From Pseudomonadota bacterium (GTDB lineage Bacteria > Pseudomonadota > Alphaproteobacteria > Rhizobiales > Pleomorphomonadaceae), in assembly GCA_023436885.1 (NCBI GenBank), contig JAEZHI010000031.1:1-64000 (forward strand): a stretch of DNA of 64,000 bases. Direction: 5' to 3'. The translations under genes were made by a program, and so were the position numbers. The number at the start of each line of letters is the position of its first letter. Position 1 is the first letter of the stretch. This document shows positions 9,012 through 17,658 of the stretch, one piece after another. Below the pieces are notes generated by a model, which was given only the letters and a program-made list of their open reading frames with translations, ran no database searches and had not been told where the DNA came from.

Positions 9012-9037
9012 CCGGCGGACCGATACGCGTCCGCCGG
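9012..9037 (+). terminator. GC-rich hairpin after binding-protein gene
   Basis: CCGGCGGAC at 9012-9020 pairs perfectly with GTCCGCCGG at 9029-9037 around an eight-base loop. The T content just after it is low (GTCTTC), so it is better read as an attenuating or mRNA-stabilising structure than a full terminator. It lies in the 308-base gap between receptor and permease genes. Confidence 0.45.
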
Positions 9038-9051
9038 TCCGTCTTCATCCC

Positions 9052-9126
9052 AATAGAGCGAATTTGACATTTGAGTCCCGCTTGACATCAAGCTCCAGTC
9101 CAAATGTCAAATTCAAAAGCTCTATT
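9052..9126. repeat. 75-base imperfect palindromic element between receptor and permease genes
   Basis: AATAGAGC at 9052-9059 and AATTTGACATTTG at 9061-9073 are matched in reverse complement by CAAATGTCAAATT at 9101-9113 and GCTCTATT at 9119-9126. The 27-base centre contains another palindrome, GCTTGACATCAAGC at 9080-9093. TTGACAT occurs three times, one copy inverted. It could be a small inverted-repeat mobile element, a regulator site or a long RNA hairpin. It is AT-richer than its surroundings. Confidence 0.6.
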
Positions 9127-9235
9127 AGAACCAATTAGTTGCTGGTGGGTCTCTTGACCCCGACATTTGCTCCGAGGCTCGTATCGGGCGGATGCAAATG
9201 CCGGAGTCGAACCACCAGTCAGTTGCGAGGTCCCC

Positions 9236-10222
9236 ATGAGCAGCGCAACCCCGTCTGCCCCAGAGGCCAGCGCCAGCCTGTTTTCGCGAACCAAGGCCAT
9301 ACCCACGGTTGGACCAATCCTGGTTCTTCTGGCTTTCTGCCTTGTGTTCGCCGTCACCAATCCGCGTTTCCTGGCGCCCCACAACCTCTCGATCATCCTC
9401 CAGCAGACCATTGTCGTCGGAACGCTGGCCATCGGCCAGACACTGGTGATTCTGACAGCCGGCATCGATCTCGCCGTCGGCGCCATCTGCGTGCTGGGAA
9501 CCATCGTCGCCGGAAAGCTCGTCAACCTCGGCTACGATCCGATGCTGTCGATGCTGTTCGCGGGGGTCTTGTGTACGCTCTCGGGCCTAGTTGCCGGTGT
9601 TCTGGTGAGCCGGCTGGACCTGCCGCCCTTCATCGTCACGCTGGGTACCCTCGGGATTCTCACTGCAGCCCTCCGCCTCATCTCGAAAGGTGGCGCGTTT
9701 CCAGTGCAGGACGATTTTCTCGGTCTCACCGGCAATACATTCCGCGTCGGCAGCTTCGTGCTGACCTACGGCGTGCTTGCCATGCTGCTGCTTTATGCGG
9801 TCGTCTGGTATTTGCTCAACGAGACTCGCTGGGGCCGCCACGTCTACGCGATCGGCAACAATCCCGAAGCCGCCCGGCTCGTCGGCATCCCAGTCAAGCT
9901 CCACTTGCTGCAAGTCTACGCCCTCGCCGGCCTCATTTACGGCATTACAGCCTGGCTCGCGCTCGGTCGCATTCCCAATGCCGACCCGAATGCCCTTCAG
10001 ACGGCCAATCTCGATTCCATCACGGCCGTGGTGATCGGAGGCACCAGTCTGTTCGGCGGACGCGGCGGCCTTGTGGGGACGCTGATCGGCGCCCTCATCG
10101 TCGGCGTTCTTCGCAACGGCCTGACGCTCGCCGGTATCGATCCGCTCTGGCAGGATCTGGTGACCGGCATCCTGGTGATCGTCGCGGTTGCCTTCGACCA
10201 GCTTTCTCGCAGGAGGCGCTGA
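9236..10222 (+). CDS. Sugar ABC transporter permease (RbsC/FrcC type)
   Basis: This is the membrane subunit of the ribose/fructose-class importer. The ATG at 9236 follows GCGAGG (9226-9230) and gives 328 residues. The N-terminal extension to 9167 is rejected. About eight to ten hydrophobic segments are seen. Family motifs include QTLVILTAGIDLAVGA and GTLGILTAALRLIS. The EAA-like contact is YAIGNNPEAARLVGIPV, and the last conserved block is VVIGGTSLFGGRGGLVGTL. The stop shares one base with the ATPase start (TGATG). Confidence 0.92.
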   Translation: MSSATPSAPEASASLFSRTKAIPTVGPILVLLAFCLVFAVTNPRFLAPHNLSIILQQTIVVGTLAIGQTLVILTAGIDLAVGAICVLGTIVAGKLVNLGYDPMLSMLFAGVLCTLSGLVAGVLVSRLDLPPFIVTLGTLGILTAALRLISKGGAFPVQDDFLGLTGNTFRVGSFVLTYGVLAMLLLYAVVWYLLNETRWGRHVYAIGNNPEAARLVGIPVKLHLLQVYALAGLIYGITAWLALGRIPNADPNALQTANLDSITAVVIGGTSLFGGRGGLVGTLIGALIVGVLRNGLTLAGIDPLWQDLVTGILVIVAVAFDQLSRRRR

Positions 10223-11028
10223 TGTCCACACTCACCGCCACACCTGAAACCATCGATGTTGCGCCCATGCGCAACGTGCTCGAAGCGCGGAACATCGTCA
10301 AAACCTACGGCCACGTTGTTGCCCTCGATGGCGTGGATTTCGATCTGCGCGCCGGCGAGATCCTGGCCGTGGTCGGCGACAATGGCGCCGGCAAATCTAC
10401 CTTGATCAAGACACTGACCGGCGCCGTATTGCCCGACAGCGGCGAAATCCTGTTGGACGGACAGCCCGTGCACTTCAAGGGGCCGCTCGATGCCCGGTAT
10501 CGCGGCATCGAAACAGTTTATCAGGATCTCGCCGTCGCACCGGCTCTCGACATCCCGAGCAATCTTTTCCTCGGGCGGGAGCTGTTATCGCCGGGCTTCC
10601 TTGGCAGTGTCTTCCGCCGCCTCGACAAGCGGCGAATGCGAGAGGAGGCCGAGAAGGCTATGGCCGAACTCAAGTTCCGCCTGCCTTCCATCGGCAATCG
10701 CGTCGAGAACCTGTCTGGCGGCCAGCGGCAAGGTGTCGCCGTGGCGCGGGCAGCCGTATTCGCCAGCAAACTGGTCATCATGGACGAACCCACCGCAGCA
10801 CTCGGCGTGAGAGAGACGGGACAAGTGCTCGAACTCATTCGCAACATTCGCGCTCGTGGGCTGCCGGTGGTGCTGATCAGCCACAACATGCCGAATGTCT
10901 TCGAACTTGCCGACCGCATCTGCATCATGCGCCTTGGCCGGCGGGCAGCGGTCGTCTCTCCCAAAACGCATACGATGGCCGACGTCGTCGCCATCATGAC
11001 AGGCGCCGTCAAAGTCGAAGGAGGCTGA
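10222..11028 (+). CDS. Sugar ABC transporter ATP-binding protein, single ABC domain (FrcA type)
   Basis: The ATG at 10222 overlaps the permease stop by one base and follows AGGAGG (10211-10216). The frame is open upstream to 9139, but that part lies inside the permease and is a shadow. The 268 residues hold one ABC domain: Walker A GDNGAGKST, signature LSGGQRQGVAVARA, Walker B VIMDEPTAAL and switch His in ISHNMPN. Ribose-type ATPases are usually double (about 500 residues). The single-domain form is characteristic of FrcA-like systems. The stop lies two bases from the converging DeoR regulator stop. Confidence 0.93.
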   Translation: MSTLTATPETIDVAPMRNVLEARNIVKTYGHVVALDGVDFDLRAGEILAVVGDNGAGKSTLIKTLTGAVLPDSGEILLDGQPVHFKGPLDARYRGIETVYQDLAVAPALDIPSNLFLGRELLSPGFLGSVFRRLDKRRMREEAEKAMAELKFRLPSIGNRVENLSGGQRQGVAVARAAVFASKLVIMDEPTAALGVRETGQVLELIRNIRARGLPVVLISHNMPNVFELADRICIMRLGRRAAVVSPKTHTMADVVAIMTGAVKVEGG

Positions 11029-11030
11029 AC

Positions 11031-11858
11031 TCAGACAGAAACCAGCTCGTCGTCATCCGGCACAACGATGAGCAGGGTTCCTGCGGCTTCAAGCGCCGCC
11101 TGAATTTCAGGTGGGGGCGGCGCGTCGGTGACCAACGCAAACACCCGCTCGAGTTCGGCCACCTTGGCGAAGGCATGACGACCAAACTTGCGGCTGTCGG
11201 CCAGCACGATGGTTCGCCGAGCAGCCTCGATCATCGAGGCCATCATGGTGGCCTCGGAGAGATGGCTCGTCCAGAAGCCGGTGGCGTCGACACCGCCAAC
11301 GCCAATCACCGCCGTATCGGCGGTTATGGCGCCCGTACCGACGAAGCCGATCGGACCGAGCGTCACCTGCGCGCCGCTGCGGATTTCACCGCCGAGCAGG
11401 TAGAGGTTGAGGATGGCGGCTGACGGCACCGCCGCCGGCAGGCCGAGGTTGTTGGTAACGATAGTCAGGCGCTTCCGCATCTCCAGAGCGGCAGCGAAGG
11501 CGATGGTCGTGGTGCCGCCATTGACCAGCAGCGTCTCACCATCGGCGATCAAAGCCGCAGCCGTCCGGCCGATGCGTGTTTTTGCCGCATGATGCGATTT
11601 CATGCGGAGATCGAACGGCGTGTCTGCCGTCGCCATGCTGGAAGCAGGGAGCGCGCCTCCATGGATTCGGCTGACCAATCCTTGCTCAGCCAGAATATCG
11701 AGGTCGCGCCGGATCGTATCGAGAGAAACGTCGAAGCGAGCGCTCATGTCCGTCACGGTAATCTGCCCAAGCTGCTGGGCAAGCCGCAGAATATCGGCCC
11801 GACGTCGTGCGGGCAACGTCGCATCCGCATTGGTCTTTTCCAGATCTTCGGTGGTCAT
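11031..11858 (-). CDS. DeoR/GlpR-family transcriptional regulator
   Basis: This sugar-phosphate-responsive repressor has an N-terminal DeoR helix-turn-helix (about residues 18-72, ILRLAQQLGQITVTDMSARF then VSLDTIRRDLDILAEQGL) and a C-terminal effector domain with the GGTTTIAFA anion-binding loop. The ATG at 11858 gives 275 residues, the family length. The extension to 11945 has an unlikely N-terminus. It is divergent from the sugar transporter operon, and the intergenic region has repeated TTTATGC words over a promoter. The inferred target is therefore 12071-18663, with a phosphorylated product of that operon as inducer. Confidence 0.92.
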   Translation of the reverse strand: MTTEDLEKTNADATLPARRRADILRLAQQLGQITVTDMSARFDVSLDTIRRDLDILAEQGLVSRIHGGALPASSMATADTPFDLRMKSHHAAKTRIGRTAAALIADGETLLVNGGTTTIAFAAALEMRKRLTIVTNNLGLPAAVPSAAILNLYLLGGEIRSGAQVTLGPIGFVGTGAITADTAVIGVGGVDATGFWTSHLSEATMMASMIEAARRTIVLADSRKFGRHAFAKVAELERVFALVTDAPPPPEIQAALEAAGTLLIVVPDDDELVSV

Positions 11859-11929
11859 GATCGCTTGGCCCGTTATTCCAAACACAGGAGTTGGTTGAAA
11901 CCTATCATACCGGGTTTGCCGCCACAAAG

Positions 11930-12005
11930 CGGCATAAAGCCGCATTTAGTCGAATCTATATATGCTGCTTTATGCTTGACAGTTCCGTTTTATGCGGCTT
12001 TTATC
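11930..12005 (+). promoter_or_regulatory. Promoter and repeated operator words of the DeoR-controlled sugar operon
   Basis: TTGACA at 11977-11982 and TTTTAT at 12000-12005 are spaced by 17 bases and point at the receptor gene at 12071. GCATAAA (11933-11939) and two inverted copies TTTATGC (11970-11976, 11990-11996) surround them. The third sits between -35 and -10. GCGGC and GCCGC flank the first copy (11930-11944). The layout is what a DeoR-type repressor using looped sites would need. Confidence 0.65.
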
Positions 12006-12070
12006 GGCTCGCTCATGAAAGAAGTTTCGCCAATTGGACGAAATCCGCGAGCATTAGGGAGTGAGAACGC

Positions 12071-13387
12071 ATGACTGACCATGACGATCATGTCGGCAAG
12101 CCCACAGCTGTCGGGCGCCGTCAATTTCTGAAAGTGGCGGGCATTACAACTGGCGGCGTGCTGGCCGCCCCGGCGATCCTGAAGTTCACTTCGGTCGCTT
12201 CCGCCGCCGACCGTACCAACATCACATTCGCCAGCGCCAAGTTCTTCGGCAAGCGCACGGTTGCCGAGATGGTGGATGTGTTCAATCAGTCCCAGAGCCG
12301 TATTCTCGTCCGCTATGACGAGCTCCCGCCGCCCAGCTCATCCACCGAGGTCCACCAGGGACTGGTGCAGCGCCTCGCAAAGAAGGACGGCTCTCCGGAC
12401 GTCTTCACCCAGGACGTCGTGTGGATCGCCGAATTTGCCGGCGCCGGCTGGGCCCTTCCCCTCGACGAGTATGTGACGGCCGACGAAGCCGCCTCCTACT
12501 TCCCCGGCGTGCTGGCTGCCTGCAAATGGCAGGGCAAGCTGACCGCCCTACCCTGGTATGTCGACAGCGGCATGCTCTACTACCGCAAGGATCTCGTGGC
12601 CAAGGCACCGGAGACCTGGGACGAGCTGGTTACGGCGGCGACCGACATCGTCAAGGCAGGCAAGGCGAAGATTGGCTTTTCCTGGCAAGCCAAGCAGGCC
12701 GAGGTTCTCATCTGCGACCTCGTGGAGTTCGTCACCTCCAACGGCGGCAGCATCCTCGGCGACGACGGCAAGACCGTGCACATTGCTGACGATGCGGCAG
12801 TTGAAGCCGTTCAGTTCATGTACGACACCATCGAGAAGTACAAGATCAGCCCGCCGGACGTCCGCAGTTGGGACGAGGAGCCGTCACGCACGCCGTTCAC
12901 CGGCGGTGACGTCGCCTTCCTGCGCAACTGGTCCTACGTTTATTCCATCGCTCAGGATGCGAAGGCTTCCTCGGTGGTTGACAAGGTTGGCGTCGTGCCG
13001 CTGCCGCATTTTGCCAAGGGCAAGAGCGCAGCCTGCCTGGGCGGTTATCAGTATGGCGTCAACGCGTCGACCAAGAAGAGAGATGCCTCGGTCGAGTTCC
13101 TGAAATGGCTGTCCAGCCCGGAAACGCAGCTGCTGTTTGCAACCGAGCTCGGCCTCGCCCCGAGCCGGCCCGCCGTGTTCGATAGCGCTGAGCTTGGCAA
13201 GGCGCAGCCCTTCATGCAGACGCTGAAGCCGGTATTCGTCGGCGCGACGGCCCGCCCGGTCACGCCGAAATACTCGCAAGTTTCCCTGGCTCTGCAGTCG
13301 GCAGTCTCCAAGGCGGTCACCAACGGCAAGGTTGCCGAGGCCCTCAAGGAAGCCAAGACAAAGATCGAGAGCATCGTCGGCGCATGA
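12071..13387 (+). CDS. Sugar ABC transporter periplasmic binding protein, Tat-exported (SBP family 1)
   Basis: This is the receptor of a maltose/trehalose-class importer. The N-terminus has a twin-arginine signal (GRRQFLKVAGITTGG, about residues 16-30) followed by a hydrophobic stretch and an ASAA cleavage region, so it is probably exported folded. The mature domain is SBP family 1: WVDSGMLYYRKDL-like PWYVDSGMLYYRKDL, PETWDEL, and late conserved LGGYQYGVN and FLKWLSSPETQ. Length is 438 residues. It opens the operon and its stop overlaps the first permease start (ATGA). The ligand is unknown; the downstream kinase and aldolase suggest a hexose, ketohexose or disaccharide. Confidence 0.93.
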   Translation: MTDHDDHVGKPTAVGRRQFLKVAGITTGGVLAAPAILKFTSVASAADRTNITFASAKFFGKRTVAEMVDVFNQSQSRILVRYDELPPPSSSTEVHQGLVQRLAKKDGSPDVFTQDVVWIAEFAGAGWALPLDEYVTADEAASYFPGVLAACKWQGKLTALPWYVDSGMLYYRKDLVAKAPETWDELVTAATDIVKAGKAKIGFSWQAKQAEVLICDLVEFVTSNGGSILGDDGKTVHIADDAAVEAVQFMYDTIEKYKISPPDVRSWDEEPSRTPFTGGDVAFLRNWSYVYSIAQDAKASSVVDKVGVVPLPHFAKGKSAACLGGYQYGVNASTKKRDASVEFLKWLSSPETQLLFATELGLAPSRPAVFDSAELGKAQPFMQTLKPVFVGATARPVTPKYSQVSLALQSAVSKAVTNGKVAEALKEAKTKIESIVGA

Positions 13388-14331
13388 CCACGCTTCCGTC
13401 GGCCGGCCTCGTGGTCGGCAGCCGGCGGAGCAAGCAGCTAGGGCAGAGGAGCCGTGCCGAAAGGTGGGCACCTCTGCTCTTCCTCCTGCCCGCGGGCTTC
13501 ATCCTCCTCACCGTCTCCGTCTACCCCGTCATCGATGGCATGCGCCTTTCCTTGCGCAACACCATGCTGTCGACCCAGGAAGACGCGTTCGTTGGCCTTT
13601 CCAACTACGTTCGCCTGTCGAGCGATCCGCAGTTCTGGTCGGCCTGGCAGCACACCATGCTGTTCACCGCCGCCTCCACGCTCCTCGAGACGGCGCTCGG
13701 CATGGCCATGGCGCTGGTCCTCTACGAGACCTTCAAGGGACGAGGCTGGGTGAGAGCAGCCATGCTGGTTCCCTGGGCCATCCCGACCGTCGTCACGTCG
13801 AAGATGTTCGGCTGGCTGTTCGACGGCCAGCATGGCGTGGTCAACTGGCTGCTGGCGCAAACCGGCCTGATCGATGGCTATATCAACTGGTATGGCGACA
13901 GTCAGACCGCGCTTCTCACCATCATCATCGCCGACGTCTGGAAGACGACGCCGTTCATGGCGCTGTTGCTGCTCGCCGGCTTGCAGACTGTGCCGCACTC
14001 TCTCGTCGAAGCCGCACGCATCGACGGCGCCGGCCCCTGGCAGTGCTTCTGGTCGATCCGGCTGCCGCTGCTGTTCACCACACTACTGATCGCCGGAATG
14101 TTCCGCGCGCTCGACGCCTTCCGCATCTTCGACCTCGTCTACGTTCTGACGGGCGGCGGTCCTGCAGACTCCACCGAGGTCCTGTCCACCCTTTCCTACA
14201 AGGTCCTCTTCTCGGGCCTGGACTTCGGCTACGGCAGCGCGCTCTCGGCCGCCATGTTCATCACCGAAGCGATCATCGCCCTGGGCTTCGGTCTTTTCAT
14301 CGTTCGCCGCATGCGGCGCGACAACGGTTGA
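13384..14331 (+). CDS. Sugar ABC transporter permease (MalF type)
   Basis: This is the first of two membrane subunits. The start overlaps the receptor stop. The 315 residues have a charged N-terminal tail, then six hydrophobic segments. The MalF-type opening LLFLLPAGFILLTVSVYPVIDGMRLSL (split across residues about 32-58) is recognisable, as is the ATPase-contact EAA loop VEAARIDGAGPWQCFWSIRLP. The RALDAFRIFDLVYVLTGGGPADST block near the C-terminus is also typical. It forms a heterodimer with the product of the following gene, which begins about ten bases on after a GAGGAGG site. Confidence 0.93.
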   Translation: MTTLPSAGLVVGSRRSKQLGQRSRAERWAPLLFLLPAGFILLTVSVYPVIDGMRLSLRNTMLSTQEDAFVGLSNYVRLSSDPQFWSAWQHTMLFTAASTLLETALGMAMALVLYETFKGRGWVRAAMLVPWAIPTVVTSKMFGWLFDGQHGVVNWLLAQTGLIDGYINWYGDSQTALLTIIIADVWKTTPFMALLLLAGLQTVPHSLVEAARIDGAGPWQCFWSIRLPLLFTTLLIAGMFRALDAFRIFDLVYVLTGGGPADSTEVLSTLSYKVLFSGLDFGYGSALSAAMFITEAIIALGFGLFIVRRMRRDNG

Positions 14332-14341
14332 GGAGGGAACC

Positions 14342-15187
14342 ATGCTGTCCTCTTGGCGCGCCCAACTGCTGATCACCCGGATCGCGCTCTACATCGCATC
14401 GGCGCTAATCGTTGTCTGGTCGGTAGCGCCCTTCCTGTGGCAGGTCTCTACCTCTTTCCAGGAAGACCGGCTGCTGTCATCGCCGACGCCCAGCTTCCTG
14501 CCATGGCCAGGCACTCTCGATCATTTCCGCAACATCTTCATCGAGAAGCAGTTCCACCTCTACATCGTCAACTCGGCCATCGTGGCCGGCCTCACCACCC
14601 TGTTCTGTCTGGCCATCGGCGGCGCCGCCGCCTTCGCGCTGGCCCGGCTGCGCGTCTACTATCACTTCGGCATCCTGGCGCTGATCCTGTCGGTGTCGAT
14701 GTTCCCGCAGATCGCCATCGTCGCACCGCTTTACCTGACCGCGTCGGCGCTAGGGCTGATGAACACCTATACCATCCTGGTGATCATCTACCTCTCGCTC
14801 GGCCTGCCGCTCGTGATCTGGGTGTTGTTTGGCTACTTCCAGACCATTCCCCGGGAAATCGACGAAGCCGCCATCATTGACGGCGCGGGACCGTTGCGCC
14901 TGGCGATCTCAGTGATCCTGCCGATGTCTCTGCCGGGCTTCGTTACCACCGGCCTCCTCGCCTTCATCATGGCGTGGAACGAGTTCATGTTCGCGCTCGC
15001 CTTCACCTCCGGCATCGAGCGCCAGACCATTCCCGTCGGCATCGCCAACTTCACCAACCTCTACTACGTCCCGTGGGGCGATCTCGCCGCCGCGTCCGTG
15101 GTGGTGACGCTGCCTCTCGTTCTCCTGGTGCTCGCGTTCCAGCGCTGGATCATCCAGGGGCTGACGCAGGGTGCGGTCAAGGAGTGA
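14342..15187 (+). CDS. Sugar ABC transporter permease (MalG type)
   Basis: This is the second membrane subunit. The ATG at 14342 follows GAGGAGG at good spacing. The 281 residues carry six hydrophobic segments with MalG-type features. These are the WQVSTSFQ near the N-terminus, MFPQIAIVAPLYL in the middle, the EAA loop DEAAIIDGAGPLRLAISVILP, and MAWNEFMFALAF near the C-terminus. The kinase gene starts six bases after the stop, so transport and phosphorylation genes are expressed as one unit. Confidence 0.94.
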   Translation: MLSSWRAQLLITRIALYIASALIVVWSVAPFLWQVSTSFQEDRLLSSPTPSFLPWPGTLDHFRNIFIEKQFHLYIVNSAIVAGLTTLFCLAIGGAAAFALARLRVYYHFGILALILSVSMFPQIAIVAPLYLTASALGLMNTYTILVIIYLSLGLPLVIWVLFGYFQTIPREIDEAAIIDGAGPLRLAISVILPMSLPGFVTTGLLAFIMAWNEFMFALAFTSGIERQTIPVGIANFTNLYYVPWGDLAAASVVVTLPLVLLVLAFQRWIIQGLTQGAVKE

Positions 15188-15192
15188 CGATC

Positions 15193-16512
15193 ATGAACAG
15201 TCCTCGGACGATCGCAAAACCTTCGGTTAACTGGGCCCTCGCCTATGACCGGCTCGCTGCGGAAGTTCCAGCCGTCGTGGCCGCGGCGACCAGGCTCGTC
15301 ACCGGCTTTGCCGTCTGCCTTGACCGTCGCATCGACCTCCACGCCGTGGCGCCCCTTCTGGCAGACCATCCTGATGTCGGCGCCCGCCATCTTTTCGCAG
15401 AATTGATGGCGCGTGCGGAGGCCGGTCGCGGCGGCGAAATGCTGGTCGAAGATTGGCCCGGAGGCCCCGCTTTCCTTGACCCGCACACGCTACCCGGCGG
15501 CATGGCGATCGGCGGCACCTCGGCTCAGGCCGCCTGGACGCTCGCCGCCATCGGAGCGCCGTCTCTGCTCGCCCTCGGGGAAGTTGGCCCGGGAGAGCTG
15601 GCCGCATTGCACGCCGGCATAGGGGTGGCTGAAAGCGAGACAACGGTTGGCTCGCCGAAACGTCGCTGGCCGGCGCTCCACGACAAGCCGGCGCATTACA
15701 TCATCGAATACACCGCCGGTCGCCCCCTCCCCGGCTTCTTTCCGGAAAGGTCGACGCGCATCATCGTCCGCTTTGCCGACGAAGCCCTGCATGAGGACGC
15801 ATTGTTCGACCGATGGGTCGCCGCAAACGGTCACCAGTTGCGGGCCGGCTTGCTGTCATCCCCCAATACAGTCCCGCTTGCCGAGCTGCCCCCCGTCCTT
15901 GAACGTCTTTCGGATGCCGCCCGGGCTTGGCGCAAAGCGGGCCTGTCGGTCATCCATCTGGAGCTTGGCGCCTATCCCTGGCCGGGAACGCTCGACGGCA
16001 CGCTTGCGCGCTTGGCACCGGAAGTCACCTCGATCGGCCTCAATCAGAACGAGTTACGCGGCCTGGTGCCTGGTGACGATCCGCTTGCCCAGGCGGACGA
16101 ACTGTCGCGCCGCCTCGGTGTCGATCGCCTCGTGGTGCATGCCGATGGCTGGGCGTTGGCAATCACAAGGGGCGACGCCGCAGTGGAGCTGGACGCCCTT
16201 GCCATGGGCTGCCTGCTTGCCGCCGCGCGCGCCGAGGCCGGGCAACCGTCGCCCAATCCGCGGGTGCCGCGCAAAGCGAGCTTTGAGGCTCTCCCTGCGC
16301 CATCGCTTTCAACCCTGCCCGACGGACGCAGAGTCGCCTGCGTCGCCGCGCCCTATCTTGAGCGCCCGGCATCGACGGTTGGCCTTGGCGACAGTTTCAC
16401 GGCCGGATGCCTTCTCGTTCATTCCATCGCCAACCACAGCCCAATTCTAGGCTCGTCCAGCTTCGCCCTGCCGGTGGGCGTGGCTCCAGACGCTGACCTC
16501 CGGAGACCGTAA
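15193..16512 (+). CDS. ADP-dependent phosphofructokinase/glucokinase-family sugar kinase
   Basis: The protein belongs by pattern to the ADP-dependent kinase branch of the ribokinase superfamily, best known from archaea, where ADP rather than ATP phosphorylates glucose or fructose-6-phosphate. The start ATG at 15193 gives 439 residues, close to the archaeal length of about 450. Visible family elements are a glycine-rich GGMAIGGTSAQAAWTLAAIGA (about residues 104-124). SIGLNQNELRGLV carries the magnesium-binding NxxE-like segment. The catalytic GLGDSFTAGC (about 399-408) supplies the general-base Asp. It is embedded between permease and ATPase genes of a sugar importer and sits one gene from an aldolase-like protein. 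Whether ADP is really used, and the acceptor sugar, need assay. Ordinary ATP-dependent PfkB is the alternative. Confidence 0.75.
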   Translation: MNSPRTIAKPSVNWALAYDRLAAEVPAVVAAATRLVTGFAVCLDRRIDLHAVAPLLADHPDVGARHLFAELMARAEAGRGGEMLVEDWPGGPAFLDPHTLPGGMAIGGTSAQAAWTLAAIGAPSLLALGEVGPGELAALHAGIGVAESETTVGSPKRRWPALHDKPAHYIIEYTAGRPLPGFFPERSTRIIVRFADEALHEDALFDRWVAANGHQLRAGLLSSPNTVPLAELPPVLERLSDAARAWRKAGLSVIHLELGAYPWPGTLDGTLARLAPEVTSIGLNQNELRGLVPGDDPLAQADELSRRLGVDRLVVHADGWALAITRGDAAVELDALAMGCLLAAARAEAGQPSPNPRVPRKASFEALPAPSLSTLPDGRRVACVAAPYLERPASTVGLGDSFTAGCLLVHSIANHSPILGSSSFALPVGVAPDADLRRP

Positions 16513-17585
16513 TGGCACCCGTTTCGCTGAAATCCGTCACCAAGGCCTACGGCTCGCTCGAGGTGATGCACGGGATAGATCTCGAGATCGAAGATGGAGC
16601 CTTCGTTGTCTTGGTCGGTCCCTCGGGCTGCGGCAAATCGACACTGCTTCGCATGATCGCTGGTCTTGAGACCATCAGTGGCGGCCAAGTGGTGATTGAC
16701 GGCGAGGTCATGAATGACGTGCCGCCAAAGCATCGCGACATCGCCATGGTGTTCCAGAACTATGCGCTCTATCCCCACATGACCGTCGCAGAGAACATGG
16801 GCTTCTCCTTGCGCCTCGCCAAGGTTCCACCTGCCGAGGCAGCGGAGAAGATCAAAGCCAGTGCCAGCATTCTCGGCCTCACCGACCTGCTCGATCGCTA
16901 CCCTCGGCAGCTCTCGGGCGGTCAGCGCCAGCGCGTAGCCATGGGACGGGCCATCGTCCGCAATCCCAAGGTCTTCCTGTTCGACGAGCCGCTCAGCAAC
17001 CTGGACGCCGCCCTGCGCATGCAGATGCGCGTCGAGATCGCCCAACTGCATCAGAAACTAGGCACCACCATGATCTACGTGACGCACGATCAGGTGGAAG
17101 CGATGACGCTTGCCACCAAGATCGCGGTTGTCAACAAGGGCAGGCTCGAGCAGGTGGCGTCGCCGGTCCAGCTTTATGAGCGGCCGCAGAACCTTTTCGT
17201 CGCCCGGTTCATCGGTTCGCCGCAGATGAACATCCTGCCAGCCCGCCTCGCCAATGGTGAGGCCTGCCTAAACGACGGAACAACCATTACCTTGGCACGA
17301 CAAGTGCCGCTCAACGAGGGAAGCGGCCTCAGCGTCGGCATCCGTCCCGAAGCTTTGCTGATTTCCGACGATGGCGTTCTTGGCGGCCGCGTCACGCTCG
17401 CCGAGCACCTCGGCGGCCTCAACCTTGTTCACATCACCCTGACCGACGGCACACCTGTCGTCCTGCAAGCCGTCGGCGGCCCTACGGTGACTGTCGGCGA
17501 TGTTGTTCGTCTGAACATCGATCCAGGAGGACTGCACCTGTTCGATCCGGACGGCCGCCGCATCGCCCTTCCCGGCGAAAGTTGA
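16512..17585 (+). CDS. Sugar ABC transporter ATP-binding protein (UgpC/MsmK type)
   Basis: The start shares a base with the kinase stop (TAATG). The 357 residues comprise an ABC domain (Walker A GPSGCGKST, Q-loop VFQNYALYPHMTV, signature LSGGQRQR, Walker B VFLFDEPLSNLD, switch THDQVEA). A C-terminal MalK-type regulatory OB-fold follows (about 235-350), including RPEAL and the VVLQAVG segment. It energises the MalF/MalG-type permeases. ATPases of this type can be shared among several sugar importers. Confidence 0.95.
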   Translation: MAPVSLKSVTKAYGSLEVMHGIDLEIEDGAFVVLVGPSGCGKSTLLRMIAGLETISGGQVVIDGEVMNDVPPKHRDIAMVFQNYALYPHMTVAENMGFSLRLAKVPPAEAAEKIKASASILGLTDLLDRYPRQLSGGQRQRVAMGRAIVRNPKVFLFDEPLSNLDAALRMQMRVEIAQLHQKLGTTMIYVTHDQVEAMTLATKIAVVNKGRLEQVASPVQLYERPQNLFVARFIGSPQMNILPARLANGEACLNDGTTITLARQVPLNEGSGLSVGIRPEALLISDDGVLGGRVTLAEHLGGLNLVHITLTDGTPVVLQAVGGPTVTVGDVVRLNIDPGGLHLFDPDGRRIALPGES

Positions 17586-17658
17586 ACCTCTTCCGCCAGC
17601 CGCCCGGAAAGCAGGCGGCAAACTCCCCCAAGAAAACAAAGTACCCAAGGAGAATTCA

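Noticed and set aside
9139..10221. Open frame extending the sugar ATPase to 629 residues
   Set aside because: It lies in another frame inside the permease gene, is Arg/Pro-rich shadow sequence, and the ATPase has its own AGGAGG and ATG at 10222.
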